DNA from: JBOGEB01 sp050743125
GTDB taxonomy: Bacteria > Actinomycetota > Nitriliruptoria > Euzebyales > Egibacteraceae
DNA: 46,508 nt
NCBI GenBank assembly: GCA_050743125.1
Contig: JBOGEB010000012.1
Coordinates: forward strand, 1 to 46,508
Reading direction: 5' to 3'
Below, one piece after another: positions 23,457 through 31,488 of this stretch. Under the pieces are notes generated by a model. The model was not told the DNA's origin. It saw only the letters and a list, made by a program, of their open reading frames with translations, and ran no database searches. How positions within the stretch are numbered: the first letter of the stretch is position 1; each line of letters opens with the position of its first letter. The position numbers and the translations under genes were made by a program.

Positions 23457-24628
23457 CGGCCAGCTCCCCGCCGCCCCGACCACGTCCAGGCGTAGCTCGC
23501 GTCCTCGCACTCACGCGCGGCGGGCCCCAGGTCCAAAGGCCGGAACGTATCGACCATGACCGCGGTCTCCTCAGCGGTCTCCTTGCCGATCGACGCCTCG
23601 ACGCTGCCCGGCTGTGGCCCGTGGGTGAACCCCGCCGGATGGAGGGAGATCGACCCGAGCTCGATACGCGCGCCCTTGCGGCTCGTGAACTCACCGCTCA
23701 CATAGAAGAGCAGCTCGTCGCTGTCGACGTTCGCGTGGTTGTACGGAGCCGGGATGGCGAGCGGGTGGTAGTCGAGCTTGCGCGGCACGAAGCTGCACAC
23801 GACGAAGTTCGGGCCCGCGAACGTCTGGTGGACGTGCGGTGGCTGGTGGACCCGGCCGGTGATCGGCTCGAAGTCGCCGATGTTGAACGCGTACGGGTAG
23901 AGGCACCCGTCCCAGCCGACCACGTCGAACGGGTGGTGGACGTACGTGTAGCGCGTGAGGCCCGCATGGTGGCGCACGAGCACGTCGACGTCCTCGCCGT
24001 CGGCGAGCAGTGGCTCGGTCGGGCCGCGCAGGTCACGCTCGCAGTACGGCGAGTGCTCGAGGAACTGGCCACGGGCCGACAGGTAGCGCGACGGTGGGCC
24101 GATGTGCCCGGTCGCCGCGATCACCAGCGCGCGCAGCGGCTCGTCGTCCTGGACGACCCACCGGTGGGTCGTGGACGTCGGGATCACGACGTAGTCGCCG
24201 GGGCCGACGTCGAGCGCGCCGTACACCGACTCGAGCCGGCCGCGGCCCGACTCGACGTACACACACTCGTCACCGATCGCGTCGCGGTAGAGCGGGCTCG
24301 GCTCGTCGGCTGCGGCGTACCACAGGCGCACGTCGGCGTTGCCGAGCAGGAGCTGGCGGTCATCGATCAGGTCACCGCCGGTCTTGAGCTGGTGCGTGCG
24401 TAGGTGACGTGGCTTGAGCGGATGGTTCGACTCCAGCGGCTGCGGCTGGGACTCGACCGGCTCAGCCGCCACGATCGCGGTGGGGAGGTGCCGGTGGTAG
24501 AGGAGCGCGGAGTCCGAGCCGAAGCCCTCGACGCCCATGAGCTCCTCTGCGTAGAGTCCGCCGTCGGGTCGCCGAAACTGCGTGTGACGCTTGTGCGGGA
24601 TCTCCCCGACGCGGCGGTAGAACGGCAT
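23453..24628 (-). CDS. hmgA: Homogentisate 1,2-dioxygenase
   Basis: 391 residues. This Fe(II) ring-cleaving enzyme of tyrosine/phenylalanine breakdown turns homogentisate into maleylacetoacetate. The start MPFYRRVGEIPHKRHTQFR and the C-terminal cupin segment with PHVHQTFAGPNFVVCSFVPR, DYHPLAIPAPYNHANVDSDE and SLHPAGFTHGPQPG (iron His/Glu ligands) fit the actinobacterial short form. AGGAGGGG precedes ATG 24628. No maleylacetoacetate isomerase or fumarylacetoacetase lies nearby; only the coupled nitrobindin gene follows. The 290 bases upstream, shared with the divergent solute-binding gene, should hold both promoters. Confidence 0.93.
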   Translation of the reverse strand: MPFYRRVGEIPHKRHTQFRRPDGGLYAEELMGVEGFGSDSALLYHRHLPTAIVAAEPVESQPQPLESNHPLKPRHLRTHQLKTGGDLIDDRQLLLGNADVRLWYAAADEPSPLYRDAIGDECVYVESGRGRLESVYGALDVGPGDYVVIPTSTTHRWVVQDDEPLRALVIAATGHIGPPSRYLSARGQFLEHSPYCERDLRGPTEPLLADGEDVDVLVRHHAGLTRYTYVHHPFDVVGWDGCLYPYAFNIGDFEPITGRVHQPPHVHQTFAGPNFVVCSFVPRKLDYHPLAIPAPYNHANVDSDELLFYVSGEFTSRKGARIELGSISLHPAGFTHGPQPGSVEASIGKETAEETAVMVDTFRPLDLGPAARECEDASYAWTWSGRRGAGR

Positions 24629-24918
24629 CGTCGCCCCTCCTGTCGAGCCGTGGCAAGCCTACGCCGCTCCAGCGGAGAGGCGGTCGGTCCTACCCCTGAA
24701 GCCGCCCTTGAATCAGGATCTCTCCAGCGAGAGAGATTCCTACCCCCGATGGTCGGTCGCTGCACTAACGGCTCGCAGGGGTCCGTGCGGCGGGCGCACA
24801 CGAATCCGGGCATTTCGGCGATCACGACGATCTATCGACTACGCTGACTCACTCCCTGCCAGGAGTGTCCCGCTGCTGACCGTGGGCCGCCCAGGCGAAG
24901 CGCAAAAGGAAGGGCTAA

Positions 24919-26304
24919 ATGAAGCAGCGCACGAGGTGGGCCGCGCTCCTTGCCGCTCTCGCGCTCGCCACCGCCGCGTGCCAGGCCTCCAGTGGTCGCG
25001 CGCAACGGGCGGCGGAGACCTTGGTCGGGGCGAGCAACTCTGCGGCGGGCAAACGCCCGGGGGGCGCCGCGGTGGTGTCCCGGGACCAAGTGCGCTTCGA
25101 CGTCGGCGTCACCAAGGAGCCCTGCCCCGAGCGGGTCAACCCTCAGAACAGCTGCATCTACCTCGGAACGATCTCGGACCTTTCGGGTCCCTTCTCGGTG
25201 CTCGGCGTTCCCGCCGTCGAGGCGCAGCGGGCGTTCTGGAAGCGGGTCAACGACCAGGGCGGGATCGGGGGCTTCGACGTCAACGTCACCCGGTACGTCC
25301 GCGACAACAAGTATGACCCTGCGACCCACAAGCAGGTGTACGAGGAGATCAAGGGCAACGTGCTGGCGCTGGGGCAGACGCTCGGGGCACCCACAACCGC
25401 CGCGATCATCGACGACCTCACCGCGAACGGGATCGTCGCCATCCCCGCGTCGTGGACGTCCGCCTGGGCGTACGAGAACGTCATCATGGAGTCTGGAAAC
25501 AACTACTGCGCCGAGTCGATAAACGCCGTGGACTTCGCGCTCCGCACGAGTCCCGAGATCAAAAGCGTCATGGCGGTCCATCTTCCCGGCGACTACGGCG
25601 ACGACGGCGCGGCCGGGGCGAAGATCGGCGCTGCGGCGCACGGCCTCGGGTTCGTCGCCGTCCCGCAGGCGCCGACCGCCACCGGTGCGACCACCGACGC
25701 CGCCGTCAAGGCGATCGTCACGCAGCGGCCCGACCTCGTGATCCTCACCGTCAGTCCACGCGAGACCGCGGTCATCGTCGGCGCCGCCGTCGCTCGCGGC
25801 TACAAAGGGCTGTTCATCGGCAACGGGCCGACCTGGGCGCCACCGCTGCTCCAATCCTCCGCCGCTGAGGCGCTGCGGAAGCACTACCTCCAAGCGGCGC
25901 CCTGGGGATCCTTCGACACCCAGACCGCAGGCCACCAGGCGATGCGAGCGGCGCTCGGCGAGGTGAAGGGCAACGACGGCTACGTGTTCGGGTGGGTGTG
26001 GTCCTATCCGCTCAAGGCGGCGCTCGAGCAGGCGATCCGCTACGGCGACCTCACCCGCAAGGGACTGCTCGCCGCGGTCGGTGACCTGCAGTCAGTCAAC
26101 TACGAGGGCATCCTCCCCGAGGGCGCCGGCGACTACGCCGACGGCCCCAACGACGGGGGCACCGTCCGCCAGACCGTGATCCAGCGACCCGACGACACCG
26201 CCCAGTCCGGCGTGAGCGTCCTGGAGAACTTCTTCACCGGCCCCACCGCTGCCAGCTATACCTTCACCGGTCCCTGCTTCCAGGTAGTGAACCTGCAGGG
26301 CTGA
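24919..26304 (+). CDS. ABC transporter solute-binding lipoprotein (branched-chain amino-acid type)
   Basis: 461 residues. ATG 24919 has AAGGAAGGG eight bases upstream. The N-terminus is a lipoprotein signal: basic MKQRTR, hydrophobic stretch, then lipobox ATAAC at cysteine 21. The mature part is a type-I periplasmic-binding fold of the Peripla_BP_6 family (IYLGTISDLSGPFSVLGVPA near residue 75; FNPLT-type ligand residues not assignable by eye). The ligand is probably an amino acid, amide or aromatic acid. No permease or ATPase gene is adjacent, so it must work with components elsewhere. It is only distantly like the two livK proteins at 37-43 kb. Confidence 0.85.
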   Translation: MKQRTRWAALLAALALATAACQASSGRAQRAAETLVGASNSAAGKRPGGAAVVSRDQVRFDVGVTKEPCPERVNPQNSCIYLGTISDLSGPFSVLGVPAVEAQRAFWKRVNDQGGIGGFDVNVTRYVRDNKYDPATHKQVYEEIKGNVLALGQTLGAPTTAAIIDDLTANGIVAIPASWTSAWAYENVIMESGNNYCAESINAVDFALRTSPEIKSVMAVHLPGDYGDDGAAGAKIGAAAHGLGFVAVPQAPTATGATTDAAVKAIVTQRPDLVILTVSPRETAVIVGAAVARGYKGLFIGNGPTWAPPLLQSSAAEALRKHYLQAAPWGSFDTQTAGHQAMRAALGEVKGNDGYVFGWVWSYPLKAALEQAIRYGDLTRKGLLAAVGDLQSVNYEGILPEGAGDYADGPNDGGTVRQTVIQRPDDTAQSGVSVLENFFTGPTAASYTFTGPCFQVVNLQG

Positions 26305-26324
26305 CCCGGAGCGTGTCTGAGGAC

Positions 26325-26559
26325 GTGTTTGAGAATCGTGGCCTTGCCCCGTGGGCGAAGCGGAGCGCAGTTTCGGCGGCCACAAGCCGGCCGAAACTGC
26401 CGACCGCGCCAATCTCCCCCACCCACCCACCCTTTAAGGAACATATGGCGGTGGCCTGACAAGAGGGTCGCGTCGCGTCCCGGAAAGAGGCTCCGACCTA
26501 AAAGGCTCTTCGCGAGCGGAACCCGACGCGACGCGACCCCCACAACAGTTTTCAAACAC
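26325..26559. mobile_element. 235-bp non-autonomous repeat element, copy 1
   Basis: Left end GTGTTTGAGAATCG and right end (reverse complement) GTGTTTGAAAACTG are terminal inverted repeats, extending outward to CTGAG/CTCAG. The interior has a hairpin GCAGTTTCGGC/GCCGAAACTGC and a 15-bp inverted repeat GGGTCGCGTCGCGTC/GACGCGACGCGACCC. The same plan, with long identical blocks (for example GTCGCGTCGCGTCCCGGAAA), recurs at 46092-46325. There is no coding capacity. Its right end lies seven bases before the ribosome-binding site of the MaoC gene, so it separates this gene from any older promoter. Confidence 0.8.
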
Positions 26560-26575
26560 GTTCTGAGGGGATCGC

Positions 26576-27028
26576 ATGCCGACCAGGTTCACCATGGGCG
26601 AACTGCAGAAGCACGCGGGGCAGCACCTCGGCGTGAGCGGCTGGCACACGCTCACCCAGGAGCGGGTCAACCAGTTCGCTGACGCCACCGGCGACCATCA
26701 GTGGATTCACGTCGACCCGGAGCGGGCGGCCAGGGGGCCGTTCGGCACGACGATCGCGCACGGGTACCTGACGCTGTCGCTCGCACCGCTGCTCTTGCAC
26801 GAGGCGTTCGAGGTCGCCGACGCGTCGCTGGTCGTGAACTACGGGCTCAACAAAGTCCGGTTCCCCGCGCCCTTGCCCGTGGGCAGTCGGGTGCGCGCTG
26901 ACGTCCGGTGCGTCGCGGTCGCCCAGGTGCGCGGCGGGTTACAGGTGACGCTCGGGGTGACGTTCGAGCGTGAAGGACAGGACAAGCCGGTGTGCGTCGC
27001 CGAGATCCTGTTCCGCTTCGTCACCTGA
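26576..27028 (+). CDS. MaoC-type (R)-enoyl-CoA hydratase
   Basis: 150 residues with a hotdog fold. The hydratase-2 motif is complete: FADATGDHQWIHVDPERAA near residue 38, with the catalytic Asp and His, followed by GPFGTTIAHGYLTLSL. These enzymes hydrate trans-2-enoyl-CoA in beta-oxidation or polyketide/PHA routes. ATG 26576 has GAGGGG six bases upstream. A repeat element ends just upstream. The stop is four bases from the convergent moaA stop, with no room for a separate terminator. Confidence 0.9.
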   Translation: MPTRFTMGELQKHAGQHLGVSGWHTLTQERVNQFADATGDHQWIHVDPERAARGPFGTTIAHGYLTLSLAPLLLHEAFEVADASLVVNYGLNKVRFPAPLPVGSRVRADVRCVAVAQVRGGLQVTLGVTFEREGQDKPVCVAEILFRFVT

Positions 27029-27032
27029 GCGT

Positions 27033-28040
27033 TCAGCCACCGATGTAGGACATCTCTACTTTCGGCAGGTTCGTGGTGCCCAAGGACCGCAGCTCCGAGT
27101 AGCGGTCCCCGCGGCGTCCCCACCCGTCGCTGATCACGGCCGCGAGCTCCTCGTCGGTCGCACCGGCGCGGAGCGGCGCGCGTAGGTCCGTCCCGGCGGC
27201 GGCGAACAGGCAGGTATAGAGTTCACCGATCGCCGACAGGCGCGCGCGCGTGCAGGTCTGGCAGAAGGGCTGGGTCACCGAAGCGATCACCCCGATCTCG
27301 CCACCTCCGTCGATGTAGCGGTATCGGTTGGCGACCTCGCCGACATAGCGCGGCTCGACGGGCTCCAGCGGCCACACCGCGTCGATGCGCCGCACGATCT
27401 CAGCGGCCGGCACGACGTCATCGAGCCTCCAACCGTTCGTAATGCCGACGTCCATGTACTCGATGAACCGGGCGATGTGCCCATGCTCGCGCGCGTAGGC
27501 GGCGAGGTCGACGATCCCGCCGTCGTTCACACCCCGTCGCACGACCGTGTTGAGTTTGATCGGGGCGAACCCGACCTCGTGGGCAGTCGCGATGCCGTCG
27601 AGCACGCGCCCCAGCCCCATGCCCACGTCCGCCATCGCCTTGAACGTGAGCTCGTCGACCGAGTCGAGGCTCACCGTCATCCGGCGCAGCCCGGCGTCAT
27701 GCAGCGCCCTGGCCTTCGTCGCGAGCAGGGAGCCGTTCGTCGTGAGCGCGATGTCGGTGATGGCCTCGACCTCGACGAGCATCGCGACGAGCCGCTCGAT
27801 CCCCCGCCGCACCAGCGGCTCGCCGCCGGTGAGCCGCACCTTGCGCACACCGAGCCGCGCGAACACCCGCACGACCCGGACGATCTCCTCGAACGTGAGC
27901 AGCTCGTCGCGCTTGAGGAACCGGAAGTCCGACCCGAACACCTCGCGCGGCATGCAGTACGCGCACCGAAAGTTGCACCGGTCCGTCACCGAAACCCGCA
28001 GGTCACGCAGCCGGCGACCAAATCGGTCCGCGACTGGCAT
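27033..28040 (-). CDS. moaA: GTP 3',8-cyclase (molybdenum cofactor step 1)
   Basis: 335 residues. Radical-SAM enzyme converting GTP to 3',8-cyclo-GTP for cyclic pyranopterin monophosphate. The N-terminal cluster motif CNFRCAYC lies near residue 22, GGEPLVRRG near residue 77 and the C-terminal cluster cysteines CQTCTRARLSAIGELYTC near residue 265. The C-terminus ends in the GG tail (SYIGG) needed for activity. Start at ATG 28040, with AAAGGGGG about ten bases upstream. No other moa gene is in the window; the 240-base leader to coaE may hold its promoter. Confidence 0.95.
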   Translation of the reverse strand: MPVADRFGRRLRDLRVSVTDRCNFRCAYCMPREVFGSDFRFLKRDELLTFEEIVRVVRVFARLGVRKVRLTGGEPLVRRGIERLVAMLVEVEAITDIALTTNGSLLATKARALHDAGLRRMTVSLDSVDELTFKAMADVGMGLGRVLDGIATAHEVGFAPIKLNTVVRRGVNDGGIVDLAAYAREHGHIARFIEYMDVGITNGWRLDDVVPAAEIVRRIDAVWPLEPVEPRYVGEVANRYRYIDGGGEIGVIASVTQPFCQTCTRARLSAIGELYTCLFAAAGTDLRAPLRAGATDEELAAVISDGWGRRGDRYSELRSLGTTNLPKVEMSYIGG

Positions 28041-28102
28041 CGAACGCCAGCCCCCTTTCTCGTGGTCCGCCTCGGAGGTTGCGCAGCATTCGGACGAAAG
28101 CA

Positions 28103-28127
28103 CCCGCCTCGCGCCTCGCGAGGCAGG
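28103..28127 (-). promoter_or_regulatory. Hairpin in the moaA upstream region
   Basis: CCCGCCTCGCG and CGCGAGGCAGG, separated by three bases, form a stem of 11 pairs with one mismatch, 63 bases upstream of the moaA start, in a 241-base stretch (28041-28281) without a gene. It may terminate the rpsA-coaE transcript or shape the moaA leader. I could not match it to a known molybdenum-cofactor riboswitch. Confidence 0.4.
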
Positions 28128-28281
28128 AACCTCCTCGTTGGGACCACTCGCGTCCGAGCCTACGCGCTCTCCGGAGCAGGTGTCACACGCACCGTGAGCT
28201 GGCGAAGGAGAAGGCCACCGCCCCGAAACTTGGCTCACGCGCAGCGATTGGCTTGTGCTCCGCCGAAGCGGGCAGCCGCAA

Positions 28282-28920
28282 TCAGTTGTCGGGGATATCG
28301 GCGGCCTCGGCGGCGGTCTTGGCGCGGGCTCGTTCCAGCAGATCAGCGGCCACGCGGTCGATGGCCTCCTCCAGCTCCGCAAGGGTGCCCTCGTTCCAGA
28401 TCACGTGCGTGGCGACGGCAAGCTTGTCCGCCAAGGGCGCCTGCGCGGCGACCCGGGCGCGCGCGTCGTCCTGGGACATGCCCCGGTCGCGGCTCAGGCG
28501 CTCGACCTGGGTCTGTGGCATCGTCGCGACGACCACGACGGCGTCATAACTCCGCTCGAACCCGACCTCGACGAGCAGGGGGACGTCCAAGATGACGACG
28601 CCGTCGAAGCACTGGAGCAGCTCCAGCCGGTTCGCGATCTCCTCGATCACCCGCGGGTGCGTGAGCTCGTTGAGGACGATCCGCTTGTCCGGGTCGGCGA
28701 ACACGATCCGGCCGAGCGCCGAGCGCTCGATGAAGCCGTGCTCGTCGATGATCGACCGGCCGAAGTGCTCGACGATCTTCTTCCACGTCGGCGTGCCGGG
28801 CAAGACGGCCTCGCGCGCGATCGCGTCGGCGTCGATCAACTCCATGCCGTGCTTGACCAGACGCTGGGCAACCGTGGACTTACCCGAAGCGATTCCCCCG
28901 GTCAGCCCGACAGTCAGCAC
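28282..28920 (-). CDS. coaE: Dephospho-CoA kinase
   Basis: 212 residues from GTG 28920. Last step of coenzyme A biosynthesis, phosphorylating the 3'-hydroxyl of dephospho-CoA. The P-loop GLTGGIASGKST is at residues 5-16, IDADAIAREAV near residue 30 and LDVPLLVEVGFE near residue 110. The length is that of single-domain CoaE, without the C-terminal GrpB-like extension present in mycobacteria. It follows rpsA by 24 bases, the usual actinobacterial order, and is probably co-transcribed with it. Confidence 0.95.
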   Translation of the reverse strand: MLTVGLTGGIASGKSTVAQRLVKHGMELIDADAIAREAVLPGTPTWKKIVEHFGRSIIDEHGFIERSALGRIVFADPDKRIVLNELTHPRVIEEIANRLELLQCFDGVVILDVPLLVEVGFERSYDAVVVVATMPQTQVERLSRDRGMSQDDARARVAAQAPLADKLAVATHVIWNEGTLAELEEAIDRVAADLLERARAKTAAEAADIPDN

Positions 28921-28944
28921 GATTGGCCTGCCTTGAGGTCGAGA

Positions 28945-30381
28945 TTAAGACTCGTCCTCCGCCTCCGCCTCGGCGACCACGACCGGGACCACGACCGGGA
29001 CCTCGGCGATCACGGTCTCGGGGGAAGCGTCCTCGGGAGCATCCCCCTCGGGAGAGCCCTCTTCGTCCGTGCCCAGGCTCTCGGCGCGCTGTTGCAGTGC
29101 CTCGGCGAGGGCGGCGCCCACGGCCGAGCTGGCTGCGGTGTCGTCGACCTGCAGCTCGTCTGGACTGAACGCCGGTTGCTGGGGGATCTCGCGCGGCATC
29201 GGGTAGCCGGCTTTGACCGCCTGCTTCAGCGACAGAGAAATGCGTCGGCGGACGTCGTCGATGTCGATGATCTTCACGGTGATCCGGTCGTTCACACGGG
29301 CGACCTGCTCGGGCAGCTCGATGTGCGCGTCGGCGAGCTCGGAGATGTGGATGAGCCCCTCGATGCCCTCCTCGACCTTCACGAACGCGCCGAACGGCAC
29401 AAGCTTCGTGACGTTGCCCTCGATGAACTCACCGACGTAGTGCTGGCGCGCGAACTGACGCCACGGGTCCTCCTGGGTGGCCTTGAGCGAGAGGCTGACC
29501 CGCTCGCGCTCGAGGTCGACGTCGAGCACCTCGACCTCGACCTCCTGGCCGACCTCGACGACCTCTCCAGGGTGATCGATGTGTTTCCAGGACAGCTCTG
29601 AGACGTGCACGAGTCCATCGACGCCGCCGAGGTCCACGAACGCACCGAAGTTGACGATCGACGACACCGTGCCCTTGCGGACCTCGCCCTTCTGGAGGGT
29701 CTCGAGGAACTCCTTGCGGAACTCGCTCTGGGTTTCCTCCAGGAACTTCCGACGGGACAGCACGACGTTGTTGCGGTTCTTGTCGAGCTCGATGACCTTG
29801 CACTCGAGCTCCTTGCCCACGTACGGGTGGAGGTCCCGGACGCGGCGCATCTCCACGAGCGAAGCAGGGAGAAAGCCGCGCAGCCCGATGTCGAGGATCA
29901 GCCCGCCCTTGACGACCTCGATCACCGTGCCGGTGACGGTGCGGTCGCTTTGGTGGATCTCTTCGATCTTGCCCCAGGCGCGCTCATACTGGGCGCGCTT
30001 CTTCGACAAGATCAGCCGGCCTTCCTTGTCCTCTTTCTGCAGGACAAGGGCCTCGATAACGTCACCGACCGCTACCACGCTGTGCGGGTCGACGTCGTGC
30101 TTGATCGACAGCTCCCGTGACGGGATCACGCCCTCGGACTTGTATCCGATGTCGAGCAGGACCTCGTCCGCGTCGACCTTGACGACCACCCCCTCGACGA
30201 TGTCACCGTCGTCGAACTCCTTGACGGTCGCCTCCAGGGCCTTGAGGAACTCCTCCTCGGAGCCGAATTCCTCGAGGACGATCTGCTGCCCCCGCTCGCG
30301 CTCGAGCTGGGGGGCGGTGGCCAGCTGCCCGGGCTGACTGGGGGTAGTGTTCGTGTTGGTCGTCGCGGTTTCTTCGGTCAT
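28945..30381 (-). CDS. rpsA: 30S ribosomal protein S1
   Basis: 478 residues with four S1 (OB-fold) RNA-binding domains: near residue 60 (DGDIVEGVVVKVDADEVLLD), near 145 (TVTGTVIEVVKGGLILDIGL), near 235 (VRKGTVSSIVNFGAFVDLGG) and near 320 (FIEGNVTKLVPFGAFVKVEE), then a long acidic tail. The four-domain form is typical of actinobacteria. Start at ATG 30381 (MTEETATTN). It leads the rpsA-coaE pair; a strong hairpin lies 130 bases upstream in its leader. Confidence 0.96.
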   Translation of the reverse strand: MTEETATTNTNTTPSQPGQLATAPQLERERGQQIVLEEFGSEEEFLKALEATVKEFDDGDIVEGVVVKVDADEVLLDIGYKSEGVIPSRELSIKHDVDPHSVVAVGDVIEALVLQKEDKEGRLILSKKRAQYERAWGKIEEIHQSDRTVTGTVIEVVKGGLILDIGLRGFLPASLVEMRRVRDLHPYVGKELECKVIELDKNRNNVVLSRRKFLEETQSEFRKEFLETLQKGEVRKGTVSSIVNFGAFVDLGGVDGLVHVSELSWKHIDHPGEVVEVGQEVEVEVLDVDLERERVSLSLKATQEDPWRQFARQHYVGEFIEGNVTKLVPFGAFVKVEEGIEGLIHISELADAHIELPEQVARVNDRITVKIIDIDDVRRRISLSLKQAVKAGYPMPREIPQQPAFSPDELQVDDTAASSAVGAALAEALQQRAESLGTDEEGSPEGDAPEDASPETVIAEVPVVVPVVVAEAEAEDES

Positions 30382-30510
30382 GATGGATCTGAGGTCTCCT
30401 GGGTTTCCGGATCATCGCCCGCGGGGTCGGTGGCAAGGTGGACATGCGCAAGGGCCACCCGGCCCCCGCGCGGGCATTGGGCCAGTGTCGCTTACCACAC
30501 TACAAAGTGT

Positions 30511-30541
30511 CAACGCGTTCCGCCGAGGGCGGAACGCGTTG
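30511..30541. promoter_or_regulatory. 14-bp perfect hairpin upstream of rpsA
   Basis: CAACGCGTTCCGCC, loop GAG, and its exact reverse complement, in the 316-base gap between the divergent rpsA and TPR genes. It is 130 bases from the rpsA start. Options are an mRNA leader structure for rpsA (autoregulation by S1 is known in other bacteria) or a palindromic operator. No T-run is present on either side, which weakens a terminator reading. The rest of 30382-30697 shows no gene. Confidence 0.45.
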
Positions 30542-30697
30542 TCCGTGAAGGGCGGGTGGGTGGGGGAGGTTGACCCGTACGCAAATCGCCGCTGCGGTGC
30601 CAGGGAGTCCAGGGAATCCGGGGGGAGCACCTCAAATCCGAGCGCAGATCGGTGCTGGTGGAGACGGAACTTCTGCGGCAAGCGTTAGGCTCCGCGG

Positions 30698-31488
30698 ATG
30701 CCTGACCCGCTTGCGGGCCTGCCCGCCGATGTCTCCGTGGCGCTCGCGACGCCCCCGGTGAACGACAAGCGGCTTTTGGAGCTCGCGCTGGACTGGCCCG
30801 ACGTCCTCACGGACGCCGAGGCGCGAGCCGCGCGGCGGCTTCGGGTGTTCGTGCTGACCTGAGATCCGTGGCTCGGTGGCCACGCGCGGCTCGTCCTGGA
30901 GACCATTCGGATGTTCGACGGGCGGCCGGAAGAGTTCGCCGTGGCGGTCGCGGATCCACCAGCTGGGAGCTGGAGGCGTGGCTCTCCTGCCTCCCCGCCA
31001 ACCTTGGCAACGTCGGCTTGGCCGAGGAGGCGGTGGCGCTCGGCGACGCGCTGGCTGTCCTCGATCCCGTCAACGCGGCCATGTACGCCGGTGACGTCGC
31101 GTCCGTGCTCGCCGAGGCGGGCCGCATGGCAGAGGCCGAGGCCCGCTTCGCCGCCGCGCTCGAGACCTACCCAGACGACGAGTGGGTGCGGATCGAGGTC
31201 GCCCGAACGTTCGTGGCCGCCGGCGACCTCGACGGCGCCGAGCGCCACCTCCGCGACGCGGTCACGGTCTCCCGCCGGGCCACAGACCCCTACAAGACGG
31301 ACGACGCCAGCGAGGAGCTCGCGGCGTTCCTTGAGCAGCACGGCCGCCAGGAGCAGAAGGACCGGCAGGCGGGGCGCATCAGCGTCGGCCTCCGGACGCT
31401 CAGGACTCGCCCGACCGGGCGAGTCCTGAGAGCGTACGCCCGCCTTCTGTGCGATTGCTATCCGGAGAGGTCTGGGAGGCCTGGGTGA
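30698..31488 (+). pseudogene. TPR-type protein gene broken by two frameshifts
   Basis: Three frames follow one another. ATG 30698 gives PDPLAGLPADVSVALATPPV, ending in a TGA at about 30861. The next frame gives DPWLGGHARLVLETIRMFDG from 30863. From about 30955 a third frame reads WELEAWLSCLPANLGNVGLA and continues through tetratricopeptide-like helices (MYAGDVASVLAEAGRMAEAE; FVAAGDLDGAERHLRDAVTV) to about 31395. Together they would make one TPR protein of about 230 residues, a frequent actinobacterial type. Two shifts argue for true decay. The nominal stop at 31488 overlaps the convergent Roco gene. Confidence 0.65.
31399..31430. terminator. Hairpin between the TPR remnant and the Roco gene
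   Basis: CTCAGGACTCGCCCG, two central bases, and the reverse complement CGGGCGAGTCCTGAG. It lies 28 bases after the Roco 3' end (minus strand) and at the end of the TPR-coding similarity (plus strand), so it is placed to end both convergent transcripts. There is no T-run, as usual in high-GC hosts. Confidence 0.65.

Noticed and set aside
30542..30697. A gene in the rpsA-TPR spacer
   Set aside because: Open frames are short, overlap the hairpin and lack ribosome-binding sites.
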